Notes: generated by a model from the letters alone, not told the origin. DNA of 64,000 nucleotides from Halalkalibacillus sediminis (GCF_002844535.1 NZ_PJNH01000001.1:620001-684000); one strand, 5' to 3'; positions 40,600-51,478 are shown, numbered from the stretch's first letter. Program-made: numbers and translations.

Positions 40600-43287
40600 T
40601 CAATTATTATATGTTACCCAATTTTTTGCATCTTGAATGATATGGTCGGTATTTTCATGAGTAATAGGTAAATCCGGTAAAGATTTAACGAAATGCTTAC
40701 CGTAACTCTTTTTCATCATTCTTTGATCTAACACAAACAAAATTCCTCGATCTTCATTATTTCTAATCAAACGCCCGTACGCCTGTCTGAATCGCAAAAT
40801 AGCTTGTGGTAAAGCCAGATGGTAGAAAGGGTTTTTATCTTGATCATGGTACCAATTGGCTTTTGCTCTTAACACTGGATGATTCGGCGGGTCGAAAGGC
40901 AATCGGACAAGAATTATGACTTTTAGGCTTTCGCCAGAAATATCGACACCTTCCCAAAAAGAATTTGTTCCCAACAAAACTGCGTGCTCACTTCGTTCGA
41001 ACATTTTCTTCAACTTATCTTTACTACCTGTACTAATTCCTTGCGATAAAACGTCAAATGAATTTACTGATAGCATTGATTTTAATTCGTAATGAACGTC
41101 ATTCAACATTTCGTATGAAGTAAAGAGCACAATCGCTTTATCATTTACTTCATCTAATATTTTTTTAGTAAATCGAGCTATTTCAGATGCATACTTCTTT
41201 GGATTCGAATGTATAACATTCGGAAAATCATTCGGTACGTATATCCTGGTTTGCTCCTGTAATTTATAATCAGCTGGTATTGTGACTTTCTTAATATCTT
41301 CTTCCAGCCCTAATGGCTCAAGAAAAGTAGAATAAGATTGATTTGTCTTCAATGTTGCACTTGTAAATATGGTGGATTTTCGATTCTTATTTTCAAACAA
41401 CCCTTGCATGTATGGTTTGAGAACCATAGGTTGAAGGTTGATTTGAACAGCATTCTTGGCACCATCTTGATCAATCTCTATCCAACGAATAGCCATGTGA
41501 TCCTCTTGAAAAAACAATTCAAGGACGTTTAGCATTTTTTTAAGGCGTTCCATCAGTTGAATGTGGAATATTTTAGTCCGTTCTCGACTTTTTATTTGCC
41601 CGGCCATCGTTCGTATTAATTTTTGACAAGCAGCTACGAATTCACTAAAGGACTGTTTGATTGGGCCTTGTTGAAATAAAGAAAGATGCTCTTCATCTAA
41701 AAATAATTGAAACTTTCCTGTATCTGATAATTCGTTATCACTTTCGTGTAGAAAATCTACAGCTTCATATACATTTCTAAAAAATTCATCCGCTTGTGCT
41801 TTAGCTTGTTCTACTTCTATAAAATCCTGAAAACGACTTATACTTCCTAATAAATCCACTAAACCAACGTAATCGATTTTCTTAGCAAGTTGATTTCTTG
41901 CGACATTCTCAAAATGATGAGCTTCATCAATAATCATATATGGATAATCGAGCATGTCGACGGAATCTTTACGATCAGGATTTAGCAAAAATGCATGGTT
42001 CACAACTACTACATTTGCCTGCTTTGCTTCTTGCTCAGCTAAATGATAATAAGAAGATCGCTCCTCCTCTTTATTCCCAGCGTCATCCCCAGAAATAAAG
42101 GGCCAAATATGTTCGCCTTTGGTAGGTAGTTGTAACTCTTCCCGATCACCCGTTTTAGTTTCGGTCAACCAGACTAGAATGATTGACAATGACAAGATGA
42201 TGTCATAGTTAGAATGGATTGGGTAAGTTTCGAGAAAAAGTCTCAACCTTTCTAAATTGATATAGTGGGATGAGCTTTTCAAGAGCGAAACTTGGATCGG
42301 TAATTCTGTACTTTCTGCTATCTTCATCCAGTCTTTTACAATAATTTGATTTTGTAGTTGTATCGTTTGGGTACTTATCACTACCTGCTCTTTATTCCTT
42401 AAAGAGAAATAAGTTGCTGGAAGTAGATATCCAATGGTCTTACCCATCCCCGCTTCTGCTTCTATAGCAGCATTCTGGTTATTTTGGAAAGAGTGATAAA
42501 TCTCATTCGCCATCTGAATTTGACCAGTACGTGCCTCATTTGGTTCTTGATTAAAGAATTGACCAACAAATTCGTCAAAAGATAACTGGATATCCACATC
42601 AGGTTGTGTAGGTTGGTCGATTCTCTTCACTGCAAACCCATTTTGTAGAATGAGATTATGATCACTTTCATATTTATACCTTTTCTCTTCAATCATGTCG
42701 TCAAGAACCCATTCAAAGTCACTATCATACTGCTGAGAAAATGAGAGCAGTTGTTGCAGTGTTTCTAGAGGAAGCTTGTCTAAACGATTCATGATTTCTA
42801 GGAATAATAATCCCGTTACATAAGCATCAGATAACGCCCTATGAGGAGAAAAGTGTTCTATATGTAAATAAGATGTTAGTTCTGATAATTTGTATCCATC
42901 TGCAAAAGGAAGAAAAATACGAGACAGCTCTACTGTATCTATCGTTGGGCATTCTAATCCCGAATAACCATTCCTTAATAAGGCATCATTTAAAAAATCA
43001 TAATCAAACTTAGCATTATGAGCGATGAAATAGCGGTCTTCGAAGAATGGCATGATATCAGCTAGAACTTCTTGAATGGTTGGTGCATTTTTAACATCTT
43101 CATTCGTCAAACCTGTTAAACGGCTGATGAAAGGAGGAATCGAGTGTGTAGGACGAACCTTAGTCGAGTATTCATCGACAATTTGGTCATTATCGATGAC
43201 AACAAGTCCCACTTCAATGATTTCATCCCCACGCTTTGGTGAGTGTCCAGTAGTTTCTAGGTCTAATACTACATATCGATTCAACAT
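40600..43287 (-). CDS. dinG: DinG-family helicase with N-terminal DnaQ-like exonuclease
   Basis: An 895-residue protein of the Firmicutes DinG type. The N-terminal DEDDh exonuclease domain (about 1-170) has VVLDLETTG with Asp9 and Glu11. The XPD/DinG-like helicase follows, with Walker A AEAGMGKT near 277-285, the DEAH box IIDEAHHFENVA, and later GTNSFWEGVDISG and RFRQAYGRLIR. The four Fe-S Cys of E. coli DinG are not seen, in keeping with Gram-positive members that have 3'-5' exonuclease activity. ATG 43287 follows AAGAGGAGG. It lies downstream of panD beyond a terminator; no LexA box was seen upstream. Confidence 0.93.
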   Translation of the reverse strand: MLNRYVVLDLETTGHSPKRGDEIIEVGLVVIDNDQIVDEYSTKVRPTHSIPPFISRLTGLTNEDVKNAPTIQEVLADIMPFFEDRYFIAHNAKFDYDFLNDALLRNGYSGLECPTIDTVELSRIFLPFADGYKLSELTSYLHIEHFSPHRALSDAYVTGLLFLEIMNRLDKLPLETLQQLLSFSQQYDSDFEWVLDDMIEEKRYKYESDHNLILQNGFAVKRIDQPTQPDVDIQLSFDEFVGQFFNQEPNEARTGQIQMANEIYHSFQNNQNAAIEAEAGMGKTIGYLLPATYFSLRNKEQVVISTQTIQLQNQIIVKDWMKIAESTELPIQVSLLKSSSHYINLERLRLFLETYPIHSNYDIILSLSIILVWLTETKTGDREELQLPTKGEHIWPFISGDDAGNKEEERSSYYHLAEQEAKQANVVVVNHAFLLNPDRKDSVDMLDYPYMIIDEAHHFENVARNQLAKKIDYVGLVDLLGSISRFQDFIEVEQAKAQADEFFRNVYEAVDFLHESDNELSDTGKFQLFLDEEHLSLFQQGPIKQSFSEFVAACQKLIRTMAGQIKSRERTKIFHIQLMERLKKMLNVLELFFQEDHMAIRWIEIDQDGAKNAVQINLQPMVLKPYMQGLFENKNRKSTIFTSATLKTNQSYSTFLEPLGLEEDIKKVTIPADYKLQEQTRIYVPNDFPNVIHSNPKKYASEIARFTKKILDEVNDKAIVLFTSYEMLNDVHYELKSMLSVNSFDVLSQGISTGSKDKLKKMFERSEHAVLLGTNSFWEGVDISGESLKVIILVRLPFDPPNHPVLRAKANWYHDQDKNPFYHLALPQAILRFRQAYGRLIRNNEDRGILFVLDQRMMKKSYGKHFVKSLPDLPITHENTDHIIQDAKNWVTYNN

Positions 43288-43314
43288 AATCCTCCTCTTA
43301 ACCGTCCTCCAAAA

Positions 43315-43349
43315 ATATGAAAAAATAACCCCCATGGAATGGGAGGTTA
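43315..43349 (-). terminator. Terminator of the panBCD operon
   Basis: On the minus strand, AACCTCCCAT and ATGGGGGTT pair around TCC and are followed by ATTTTTTC. The stem overlaps the panD stop codon. Confidence 0.75.
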
Positions 43350-43730
43350 TAGAACTGTCATTGGTGTTTCTTCTGCTAAAAGTTGTTCGACTTCATTTCT
43401 CTCGTTCATGATAGCTACACGTGGTTGATGAGAGGCAAGCTCTTCTCTTGATAGCATTGCATATGAAATGACAATGATCGTGTCTCCCACTTGAACTCTT
43501 CTTGCCGCAGCACCATTCAAACAAAATACGCCACTGTTTCTTTCGCCAGCAATCACGTATGTTTCCAAACGTTCACCATTATTATTATTAACTATTTGTA
43601 CTTTCTCATTAGCTAAAATTCCTACCTGATCGAGTATGTCTTCATCAATAGTTATACTTCCCACATAGTTCAGGTTTGCTTCAGTAACTGTAGCGCGGTG
43701 AATTTTTGCGTTCATCATAGTTCGAAACAT
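43347..43730 (-). CDS. panD: Aspartate 1-decarboxylase
   Basis: A 127-residue pyruvoyl enzyme that makes beta-alanine for pantothenate. Self-cleavage occurs between Gly24 and Ser25 in NYVGSIT, creating the pyruvoyl group. [22 protein letters not shown] and [19 protein letters not shown] are conserved. It is the last gene of panB-panC-panD, starting directly after the panC stop. Confidence 0.97.
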   Translation of the reverse strand: MFRTMMNAKIHRATVTEANLNYVGSITIDEDILDQVGILANEKVQIVNNNNGERLETYVIAGERNSGVFCLNGAAARRVQVGDTIIVISYAMLSREELASHQPRVAIMNERNEVEQLLAEETPMTVL

Positions 43731-44609
43731 CTAATCACCTCCGTACTTAAATTGGCCGTTTGGATGCAATATCACATTATCAATTAGTCTTGCGTACTGA
43801 TATTTAACGGCAACCGCAATTATTATATCATGATTCTTCACGTTGTCACTCTTTAATTCTGGATAGGTCAAACAATCAATATAGTCTATTTCCCCACTTA
43901 TTCTATTTTGGAGAAAATCATTTACTGTATTAATTACTTGCTCCCTTGTCCATTCGTTATCATTCATTAATTCTTCTCGTCCTCGAAGTAATGACCGATA
44001 GATATTTGCAGCCTCTTCTCTTTCAGCAGGATTAAGATTGACGTTTCTGCTGCTTTTGGCTAGTCCACTATCTTCTCTGACAGTCGGGACTGGAACTAAT
44101 TTAATATCAAAATTCAAGTCATTTATCAAAGAATCTACCACCGCCACTTGTTGCGCGTCTTTCAACCCGAAGAATGTATGGGTTGGACGAATAATATTGA
44201 ATAGTTTACTTAAAACCGTTAGAACTCCTTCAAAGTGTCCTGGCCTAGTAGCCCCACAAAGGACATCACCACGATCGACCAAGTTCATTTGAATAGCCGG
44301 TGATTTAGGGTACATATCATCAACTGACGGGTAAAAGATGGCATCCACCCCGGCTTCAGATAAAATTTTCTCATCTCTTTCAAAGTCTCGAGGGTATTTT
44401 TCCAAATCTGTCGCCTGATTGAATTGCAATGGGTTTACAAAGACGCTGACAACAACAAATGTCGTATCTTTCTTGGCTTGTTCCACTAATGCAAGATGAC
44501 CTTCATGAAGAAAGCCCATTGTTGGAACGAAACCAATTGTATTCTTACTCAATCGCTGCTCTTCTGATACTTCATTCATTTCTTTGATCGAACGAATTAC
44601 TTTCATCAT
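43731..44609 (-). CDS. panC: Pantothenate synthetase
   Basis: A 292-residue ATP-dependent ligase joining pantoate and beta-alanine. [15 protein letters not shown] carries the HxGH-type ATP motif, with [29 protein letters not shown] and the KMSKS-like [10 protein letters not shown]. The start ATGATG overlaps the panB stop as ATGA, indicating coupled translation. Confidence 0.97.
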   Translation of the reverse strand: MMKVIRSIKEMNEVSEEQRLSKNTIGFVPTMGFLHEGHLALVEQAKKDTTFVVVSVFVNPLQFNQATDLEKYPRDFERDEKILSEAGVDAIFYPSVDDMYPKSPAIQMNLVDRGDVLCGATRPGHFEGVLTVLSKLFNIIRPTHTFFGLKDAQQVAVVDSLINDLNFDIKLVPVPTVREDSGLAKSSRNVNLNPAEREEAANIYRSLLRGREELMNDNEWTREQVINTVNDFLQNRISGEIDYIDCLTYPELKSDNVKNHDIIIAVAVKYQYARLIDNVILHPNGQFKYGGD

Positions 44610-45439
44610 GAACCACCGTATAAACCTTTCAAAGCGTCCTCGTCAATCGAGTATGTGTGTTCTTCAGAGGGGAAGGTGCCTTTTTTAACCTCTTCAACAT
44701 ATTTTTCTATTGATTCTTTAGAAGAATTATTCAAATCACCATAAGGTTTGACGAATTTAGCTAAGCGTTCTACTCCATATTGTAAGAGGTCGTGATAAAC
44801 CAATACTTGTCCATCACACTCAGCACCTGCACCTATTCCTATAGTTGGAATCTTGATTTTATCGGTTATAACTGCTGCTAGTTTAGATGGCACGCACTCT
44901 AGCACTAATGAAATAGCTCCAGCCTCTTGGACAGCTATAGCATCGTTTAGTAAACGTTCGGCTTCCTCTTCAGATTTACCTTGGACACGATATCCTCCTA
45001 AAACGTTAAACGTCTGAGGAGTTAAACCGACATGGGCAACCACCGGAATCCCGGCCTTGGTAAGTAGTTCTATGGTAGGAGCGACATCTTTTCCTCCTTC
45101 AAGCTTAAGAGCTTGAGCACCCGTCTCCTGAAAAATCCTTTTCGCATTCTTTAATGTATCCTCTTTAGACACATTGAAAGACATGAAAGGCATATCGATC
45201 ACTGTGAATGTATCCGGTGCTCCACGTCTTACTGCTTTACCGTGATGAATCATATCATCAACAGTAACAGGAATCGTTGAATCATACCCTAAAACAACCA
45301 TCCCTAAGCTATCCCCGACTAAAATCATATCTATTTCAGCTTCGGCACTTAGTTTTGCAGATGGATAATCGTATGCAGTAATCATCGTGATTTTTTCATT
45401 TTCTTGTTTCATCTTTGAAAAAGTTCTTCGAGTCTTCAT
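44606..45439 (-). CDS. panB: 3-methyl-2-oxobutanoate hydroxymethyltransferase
   Basis: A 277-residue TIM-barrel enzyme that makes ketopantoate with methylene-tetrahydrofolate. [45 protein letters not shown] and [15 protein letters not shown] are family blocks with the Mg-binding Asp residues. It is the first gene of panBCD, behind AAGGAGG, and follows birA by 12 nt. Confidence 0.97.
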   Translation of the reverse strand: MKTRRTFSKMKQENEKITMITAYDYPSAKLSAEAEIDMILVGDSLGMVVLGYDSTIPVTVDDMIHHGKAVRRGAPDTFTVIDMPFMSFNVSKEDTLKNAKRIFQETGAQALKLEGGKDVAPTIELLTKAGIPVVAHVGLTPQTFNVLGGYRVQGKSEEEAERLLNDAIAVQEAGAISLVLECVPSKLAAVITDKIKIPTIGIGAGAECDGQVLVYHDLLQYGVERLAKFVKPYGDLNNSSKESIEKYVEEVKKGTFPSEEHTYSIDEDALKGLYGGS

Positions 45440-45451
45440 ATCGACTCCTCC

Positions 45452-46423
45452 TTACCATAGGATCTCAGCAGAGTATAATACGTGCTGTTTATCATCCTTA
45501 TCCTTTACTACCATAGCACCATCTTCATGGATCCCAATGAGTTTAGCTTTCCATGTTGTATTAGTCCTCACATCCAACCATTCATTCATTCGATATGCTT
45601 TAGATTCCCATTCGCTCTTAATATGTTTGAACCCTTCTGAGATAAATGTATCATATTTTCTCTCCAGATGAAGGAGTAGTCCCTGAAAGACGTCGTTGAT
45701 ATTTTGTTCCTCCCCTAGTTCGATCCTAAGTGAAGTAGCTTTGTGCTGGACGCTTTCATGTAAATCTCGAATGTCATGATTAACATTCAGTCCAATACCC
45801 ACTATTATGTATTCTACACTGTCATGTTCTGCTTGCATTTCAGTCAGTATTCCAGACAACTTTAGTCCCTTGATAAATATATCGTTAGGCCATTTGATTT
45901 TAACATCTAAACCCAAACCTTCTAAATACTCAGCAATTGCAACCGCAGCAACCAATGTAAATTGAGTCGCTTTTTTGGGTGCAAGGTTTTTAGGGCGAAA
46001 AATAGAACTGAACCATAAGCCATAACCTTCCTTGGAATCCCAGTAGCGCTTCATTCTACCTCTACCAGCTGTCTGCTCTCCAGCTACGACTACTGAACCA
46101 TGAGGGGCCCCGTCACGAGCCATATCATGACCAACGATTTGAGTAGAAGTTACAGTAGGTTCATATACCAATTGATGGCCAAGCCACTCGGTGTTCAAAC
46201 CCCATTGTAATGAATCCAAGGATAAAGAATTAGGTGTAGAAATGATTCGGTAGCCTTTGTTTGTAACCCCTTCAATAAGGTAACCCTGCTTTTTTAATTC
46301 ATTCATATGTTTCCAAATCGCAGAACGGGATATATTTAGTCGCTTTGATAACTCTTGGCCAGAAATATATTGATCTTTTGATTCAGCTAGGAGGTCGATT
46401 AGTTGCTTTCTTGTTTGCTCCAT
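45452..46423 (-). CDS. birA: Biotin--protein ligase / biotin repressor BirA
   Basis: A 323-residue bifunctional protein. The N-terminal helix-turn-helix (about 5-60; GQELSKRLNISRSAIWKHMNELKKQG) binds DNA. The ligase domain has AGRGRMKRYWDS, the biotinyl-AMP loop, and KIKWPNDIFIKGLKLSGIL, and a C-terminal SH3-like part. It biotinylates acetyl-CoA carboxylase and pyruvate carboxylase and probably represses biotin genes. Its start lies 25 nt inside the end of cca, in another frame, so the two are cotranscribed. Confidence 0.96.
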   Translation of the reverse strand: MEQTRKQLIDLLAESKDQYISGQELSKRLNISRSAIWKHMNELKKQGYLIEGVTNKGYRIISTPNSLSLDSLQWGLNTEWLGHQLVYEPTVTSTQIVGHDMARDGAPHGSVVVAGEQTAGRGRMKRYWDSKEGYGLWFSSIFRPKNLAPKKATQFTLVAAVAIAEYLEGLGLDVKIKWPNDIFIKGLKLSGILTEMQAEHDSVEYIIVGIGLNVNHDIRDLHESVQHKATSLRIELGEEQNINDVFQGLLLHLERKYDTFISEGFKHIKSEWESKAYRMNEWLDVRTNTTWKAKLIGIHEDGAMVVKDKDDKQHVLYSAEILW

Positions 46424-47607
46424 ATTTTCACCTGTTTTCTTATATCTTCTTTATTATTTGATAACTGATTTTGTAAGATGGAGTTCTCTATTCTGTCCAT
46501 ATAATCCCCCACCCATTTACCACGTTTAGCTCCAGGGAACCAATCTATTAGATCTTTACCAGTAATCATTAATTCATCCCTACTTTTAATAGGTAACGAG
46601 TAGTACTGTTGTTGTATTTCGTTAAAATCATAGGTTCTTCCCTCAATCAATTCAATAAGAGAAAGTAATGGATGTAAATGTACAGCCTTGGTTTCATATA
46701 GAACATAAGAGCTCAATCCATCTTTTATATATAGATTATACAGTTCTATTTGAAGGCTGGCCTCTCTTTTAATTGAATTTGATAACTTATAACTTTTAGC
46801 CCACATTTTTAACGAAAAATTCGATTGTAATAAATGTAGAAATGCGAAAATTGTACCAGCGCTATTGATCGGACGATTTACTTTCTGTTGAACATCATGA
46901 ATTAGGGTTTCACTTTCCATAAAAACGGGCAAGGCGAGCCAGAGGTTAGAATTATTTAGGTACGATAAACCGTTTTTAACACTTTGTCCCTGAAACATTT
47001 TGATTAGTTCTACTGAGACCCTTTCCACTGAAACTTTACCTAAAAGTGGATTTAAACCCTTTATTGCATCAAGCGTATAAGTATCAATATCGAACCCTAA
47101 TTGACTTGAGAATCTGATTCCTCGTAACATCCGAAGGGGATCTTCTGTGAATCTTTCCATAGCATTCCCGACCGTTTGTATGATCTTGTTGTCCAAATCC
47201 TTCTTACCTTCAAAAGGATCGATTAACTCTCCATTTCTATCCATAGCGATGGCATTAATGGTAAAATCCCGTCTACTTAAATCCTCAATGATATCTCTTA
47301 CAAATTCTACATGTGAAGGGTGTCGGAAATCATCATACATCCCTTCGGTTCGGAAAGTAGTGATTTCAAATGAATGTTCTCCATCCAATACTAGTATTGT
47401 TCCATGCTCAATACCGATTGGTACAGTCCGCTCAAATATCAATTGCATTTCACCAGGTGTAGCGTCGGTAGCTAAATCAATATCTCCGACTTGTTTGCCT
47501 GATAGAAGATCTCGGACAGCTCCTCCGACGAAATAGCATTGAAATCCTTGTTGTATCAATGCATCTATGACATTATAGGCATGTGTGAAAGGTTCTTTTA
47601 ACATCAT
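46399..47607 (-). CDS. cca: CCA tRNA nucleotidyltransferase
   Basis: A 402-residue class II enzyme that adds CCA to tRNA 3' ends. GGAVRD at 28-33, the catalytic DID at 42-44, and RRDFTINAIAMD and EDPLRMLRGIRFSSQLGF are plain. The Gram-positive form lacks an HD domain. It lies between bshA and birA, with short gaps or overlaps, in the conserved dapB-mgsA-bshA-cca-birA operon. Confidence 0.96.
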   Translation of the reverse strand: MMLKEPFTHAYNVIDALIQQGFQCYFVGGAVRDLLSGKQVGDIDLATDATPGEMQLIFERTVPIGIEHGTILVLDGEHSFEITTFRTEGMYDDFRHPSHVEFVRDIIEDLSRRDFTINAIAMDRNGELIDPFEGKKDLDNKIIQTVGNAMERFTEDPLRMLRGIRFSSQLGFDIDTYTLDAIKGLNPLLGKVSVERVSVELIKMFQGQSVKNGLSYLNNSNLWLALPVFMESETLIHDVQQKVNRPINSAGTIFAFLHLLQSNFSLKMWAKSYKLSNSIKREASLQIELYNLYIKDGLSSYVLYETKAVHLHPLLSLIELIEGRTYDFNEIQQQYYSLPIKSRDELMITGKDLIDWFPGAKRGKWVGDYMDRIENSILQNQLSNNKEDIRKQVKIWSKQESN

Positions 47608-47619
47608 TTTCCCTCACCA

Positions 47620-48747
47620 CTATGTAAAGAGTCCATCGTATAGCTCCTCATATTGTTTTACGATTGTTTTTGAATCAAAATTTTCAGTAACATAACTTTT
47701 GGCATGAGTTGAAAAATCTTTCCACAATTTATCATCATTCAGAAGATTAATTGCTTTGTTCGCTATATCATCGACGTCACCTAAACTACAAATATAACCA
47801 TTTTTCCCATCCTGGATAACTTCAGGAATCCCCCCAATATTCGTTCCGATCGAAGGTATGCCTTGAGCCATGGCTTCTAAAAGTACCAAACCGAAACTTT
47901 CTTTTTCAGATAAAAGTAACTTCAGATCACTTATTGTGAGGAGGTCTTGAATATTATCCTGTCTACCCATGAAAATGACTTGATCATCTAACCCTAACTC
48001 TCGGATTAAACTACGCATATTCGAATACTCAGGTCCGTCTCCCACTAAAAGTAACTTAGAAGGAACTTTTTTTTGAATTAGAAAGAAAGATTGAATGACG
48101 TCCTCTACTCTTTTAACTTTGCGGAAATTCGATATATGAATAATCACTTTCTCTTCAGGAAGTATCCCTAAATTCTCTTTTAAACGGCTCGGAGATTCTA
48201 TCGACGGATCAACTTGGTCAATAAAGTTGTGAATGACTTCAATCGGTTTCTCTGTATTGAAGACCTCCTTAGTTTGTTTCCGCAAGCTTTCAGACACTGC
48301 CGTTACCCCGTCTGATTCTTCAATTGCAAAGCAAATCATGTTTTGGAGGCTTTGGTCTATTCCAAGCACAGTTATATCTGTACCGTGAAGCGTAGTCACA
48401 ATCTTTACTTCTCTTTTCGCCATTTGTTTTGCAATGATTGAACATATTGCATGTGGCATTGCATAATGTGCGTGGATAATATCAAGTTCTTCTCGATCTA
48501 TGACTTCAGCGATTTTATTCGCTAAAGAAAGGTCATAAGGTGGGTGTTTAAACACCGGATAATTGGCAACTTCCACTTCATGAAAATAAATATTCGCATA
48601 TAGTCTTTTGAGTCGAAAGGGCATGGTGGTTGATATGAAATGAACTTCGTATCCCTTTTCCGCTAGATTGATTCCGAGTTCGGTAGCAACGACTCCTGAA
48701 CCTCCAACAGTAGGGTAACAGACGATTCCAACTTTTTTATTCATCAT
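47620..48747 (-). CDS. bshA: Bacillithiol glycosyltransferase BshA
   Basis: A 375-residue GT4 retaining glycosyltransferase that joins UDP-GlcNAc and L-malate in the first step of bacillithiol synthesis. [42 protein letters not shown] and [18 protein letters not shown] (donor-binding) are conserved. Its start overlaps mgsA by 11 bp. In B. subtilis the deacetylase gene bshB1 lies between mgsA and bshA; here it is missing. Confidence 0.95.
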   Translation of the reverse strand: MMNKKVGIVCYPTVGGSGVVATELGINLAEKGYEVHFISTTMPFRLKRLYANIYFHEVEVANYPVFKHPPYDLSLANKIAEVIDREELDIIHAHYAMPHAICSIIAKQMAKREVKIVTTLHGTDITVLGIDQSLQNMICFAIEESDGVTAVSESLRKQTKEVFNTEKPIEVIHNFIDQVDPSIESPSRLKENLGILPEEKVIIHISNFRKVKRVEDVIQSFFLIQKKVPSKLLLVGDGPEYSNMRSLIRELGLDDQVIFMGRQDNIQDLLTISDLKLLLSEKESFGLVLLEAMAQGIPSIGTNIGGIPEVIQDGKNGYICSLGDVDDIANKAINLLNDDKLWKDFSTHAKSYVTENFDSKTIVKQYEELYDGLFT

Positions 48748-49153
48748 AGTTCACCGTTGATTCCTTGATCGAACGCCAATTCAACCATCCTTGTTCTAGT
48801 CCACGAACGATAATTTCTGCAGAAGCGACATTTGTAGCTAATGGGACTTTATAAACATCACATAGTCTTAATAACGCGGACACATCAGGTTCATGTGGCT
48901 GCGCCGTTAAAGGATCTCGGAAAAAGATGACGACATCAATTTCGTTATCAGAAATTTTTGCCCCGATTTGTTGGTCTCCACCTAGTGGTCCAGATTGAAA
49001 TCTATGGACTTCAAGTTCTATTTCTTCATTAATCAATTTACCTGTTGTACCAGTAGCGAATAGTTGATGTTTTGAAAATATATTTTTATATGCTGTGATG
49101 AAATTCAGTAAGTTTCTTTTTTTCTTATCATGTGCAATTAGTGCAATATTCAT
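48737..49153 (-). CDS. mgsA: Methylglyoxal synthase
   Basis: A 138-residue enzyme that turns dihydroxyacetone phosphate into methylglyoxal and phosphate, a bypass of lower glycolysis. [19 protein letters not shown] (phosphate binding), [12 protein letters not shown] with the catalytic Asp60, [14 protein letters not shown] and NVASAE are conserved. It lies between dapB and bshA. Confidence 0.96.
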   Translation of the reverse strand: MNIALIAHDKKKRNLLNFITAYKNIFSKHQLFATGTTGKLINEEIELEVHRFQSGPLGGDQQIGAKISDNEIDVVIFFRDPLTAQPHEPDVSALLRLCDVYKVPLATNVASAEIIVRGLEQGWLNWRSIKESTVNYDE

Positions 49154-49161
49154 TTTGACAC

Positions 49162-49965
49162 CTACTCCATCAAATTTTCTAATCCGTAGACGTATTCATC
49201 CATATCTATTATTTGTTCAACTGCAAAATGTACACCACTCATAAATGACTCACGATCCATCGAGTCATGTTTAATCGTTAATGTCTGTCCACTTTGACCA
49301 AATACAACTTCCTGGTGAGCGATTAACCCAGGGAGCCTCATGCTATGAATTCGAAAACCATCAAATTCTGCGCCTCGTGCACCTTCGATTGTTTCTTTTT
49401 CATCTGGGTGACCTTGATTGATACTTTCTCTGACCTGCTTGATCATTTGAGCAGTTTTCACTGCAGTACCTGATGGTGCATCAAGTTTCTTGTCATGATG
49501 CTTCTCAATAATTTCAACATTGTTAAAATATTTTGCTGCCATTTGAGAGAACTTCATCATGAGCACAGCTCCTATTGCAAAGTTCGGAGCGATGATAATC
49601 CCTGTTTGTTGCTTATTACTCAGTTCCTTCAACTCGCCTAATTGATCCTCACTGAAGCCAGAAGTACCCACTACAGGACGGATATTGTTAAGTAAAGCCT
49701 GTTTTGTATGTTCAAAGCCTACTTCAGGATTTGTAAGTTCGATTAAGACGTCAGCGTTAAGACGTTCAAACGCTTCATTCGAATTTGTATAAATCGGTGC
49801 ATCCAATTCACTAGTATTGTCTATATCTTTGATGTTTTTACCATCATGTTTCCTATCGATACATCCTACTAATTGGAAGTTTTCAGTTCTTTCTATCAGC
49901 TTCAAAGCTTCTGACCCCATTTTACCACGTGGTCCAGCAAGAATTATATTGATTGTTTCTTTCAT
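49162..49965 (-). CDS. dapB: 4-hydroxy-tetrahydrodipicolinate reductase
   Basis: A 267-residue NAD(P)H-dependent reductase of the lysine/diaminopimelate pathway. The cofactor motif GPRGKMG lies at 12-18. [23 protein letters not shown] and the catalytic [15 protein letters not shown] (His and Lys) are present. Its ATG overlaps the ypjD stop by one base. The product feeds both lysine and cell-wall DAP. Confidence 0.97.
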   Translation of the reverse strand: MKETINIILAGPRGKMGSEALKLIERTENFQLVGCIDRKHDGKNIKDIDNTSELDAPIYTNSNEAFERLNADVLIELTNPEVGFEHTKQALLNNIRPVVGTSGFSEDQLGELKELSNKQQTGIIIAPNFAIGAVLMMKFSQMAAKYFNNVEIIEKHHDKKLDAPSGTAVKTAQMIKQVRESINQGHPDEKETIEGARGAEFDGFRIHSMRLPGLIAHQEVVFGQSGQTLTIKHDSMDRESFMSGVHFAVEQIIDMDEYVYGLENLME

Positions 49966-50309
49966 TATTCATTCTCCTCTTCTTTTAACGTCCAACGATT
50001 TTGATCCCTGGTCTCGATTTTACTCATGCTGATTTCAAACGCTTCGTTTAAATCAATATCTAATGAGTTGGCAAATGTGATAAGTACAAAGAATAAGTCG
50101 CCTAGCTCATCCTCGATTCTCTTTTCTTTTTCAGTTTTCTTCTTAGGTTTTTCTCCATAGAGGTGGTTCACTTCTCGTGATAATTCACCTAGTTCTTCTG
50201 CTAAGCGTAGAATCATCGTCGTTGGTGAAAAGTACCCCTCTTCAAATTGACTAATGAAACGATCCACTCTTTCTTGAGCTTGTACAATTGTATGGTTTTC
50301 TGCTTCCAT
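49965..50309 (-). CDS. ypjD: MazG-like nucleotide pyrophosphohydrolase (YpjD)
   Basis: A 114-residue all-alpha NTP pyrophosphatase. The metal-binding pattern LAEELGELSREVNHLYGE (ExxE) and EKRIEDELGDLFFVLITFANSLDIDL (ExxD) is intact. It may clean up non-canonical nucleotides; the substrate is not set by sequence. ATG 50309 follows AAAGGTG; a GTG three codons earlier is within the site. It is the first gene of the dapB-mgsA-bshA-cca-birA operon. Confidence 0.92.
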   Translation of the reverse strand: MEAENHTIVQAQERVDRFISQFEEGYFSPTTMILRLAEELGELSREVNHLYGEKPKKKTEKEKRIEDELGDLFFVLITFANSLDIDLNEAFEISMSKIETRDQNRWTLKEEENE

Positions 50310-50448
50310 CGGTTCCACACCTTTATTTCAGTCTATCTTCATGTTAGCTAAATCGCCTTCATTTGACAAATCTTTCATCTGCTTATTGCACCTTTTTATA
50401 GTGTTGACTATAATATGTTGAGGAATTATTTACAGGGGGAGGATCTAC

Positions 50449-51318
50449 ATGCTTTTCGGAATGAAATTAAAAAATATCATTTTTATCTTAATCGGCTCAG
50501 CTATTTTCTCTTTTGGTATTGTTAATTTTAATATGCAAAACAACTTGGCTGAGGGTGGCTTCACGGGGATTACGCTATTATTATACTTCATGTTTTCACT
50601 GGATCCAGGTATCATGAATTTGGTTCTCAATATACCTATCTTCATGATCGGTTGGCGACTACTTGGGATGACAACTTTTCTTTATACTGTACTGGGGACT
50701 TTCGCTGTCTCCATATTCTTATGGGTTTTTCAAATCTATTCATTCGATTTTTCTCTAAGAAATGACATGACTCTCGCTGCATTGTTTGCAGGGACATTCA
50801 TTGGTGTTGGATTGGGAATTATTTTTCGGTATGGAGGCACTACCGGAGGTGTAGATATTATTGCTCGTCTGGTGCATAAATATGCTGGATGGAGTATGGG
50901 ACGAACAATGTTCTTATTCGATGCAGTTGTTATTCTCTCTTCTATAGTCTTGTATTTACGTCCAATTGAAGGAATGTATACTTTAGTTGCCGTATTTATC
51001 GGAGCTCGTGTGATTGACTTCATACAAGAAGGTGCATATGCAGCTCGTGGAGCAACCATCATATCTGATCACAGCCATTCATTATCCAAAGGGATCATGG
51101 AACAAATGGATCGGGGAGTTACCATATTAAATGGAAGCGGAAGTTTCACAGGCGAAAAGCGTGAAGTGCTTTATTGCGTGGTCGGTAAAAACGAAATCGT
51201 AAAACTTAAAAACATTATCAGCGATATAGATCCTCATGCATTCGTTGCTGTCTCATCCGTTCACGATGTTCTTGGAGAGGGATTTACACTCGATGAAAAT
51301 AAAAAACCTTTGATGTAA
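50449..51318 (+). CDS. YitT/DUF161 family membrane protein (YpjC-like)
   Basis: A 289-residue protein with about five transmembrane helices in residues 8-205 and a C-terminal DUF2179 cytoplasmic domain (about 220-275; EKREVLYCVVGKNEIVKLKNIISDIDPHAFVAVSSVHDVLGEGF). GGTTGGVDIIARL is the family signature between helices. The function is not established. It sits where ypjC lies in B. subtilis, next to ypjD, but on the opposite strand to its neighbours. The ribosome site GGGGGAGG is strong. Confidence 0.88.
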   Translation: MLFGMKLKNIIFILIGSAIFSFGIVNFNMQNNLAEGGFTGITLLLYFMFSLDPGIMNLVLNIPIFMIGWRLLGMTTFLYTVLGTFAVSIFLWVFQIYSFDFSLRNDMTLAALFAGTFIGVGLGIIFRYGGTTGGVDIIARLVHKYAGWSMGRTMFLFDAVVILSSIVLYLRPIEGMYTLVAVFIGARVIDFIQEGAYAARGATIISDHSHSLSKGIMEQMDRGVTILNGSGSFTGEKREVLYCVVGKNEIVKLKNIISDIDPHAFVAVSSVHDVLGEGFTLDENKKPLM

Positions 51319-51434
51319 TAAGAAAAATCCAAACGCCCCCTTAGTAATAATATTGACTGAAGCTGATGTTCTCAGATAAAGAGAACTGAGGTGAGTGTAC
51401 AAACCTTTCAAATTACAACAATAAAGAGCTAATT

Positions 51435-51477
51435 AAAAAAAGCAGGTTTCCTTTCAAAAGGAAAACCTGCTTTTTTG
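51435..51477. terminator. Strong bidirectional terminator
   Basis: AAAAAGCAGGTTT and AAACCTGCTTTTTT pair with an inner CCTTT/AAAGG, between the convergent YitT-like and zinc protease genes. The 51319-51434 stretch shows nothing else. Confidence 0.9.
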
Positions 51478-51478
51478 A

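Noticed and set aside
43076-43411. A 111-codon plus-strand frame across the dinG start
   Set aside because: Antisense to dinG and the panD end; no family features and no ribosome site.
47147-47536. A 129-codon plus-strand frame
   Set aside because: It lies antisense inside cca, whose motifs are intact, and has no ribosome site.
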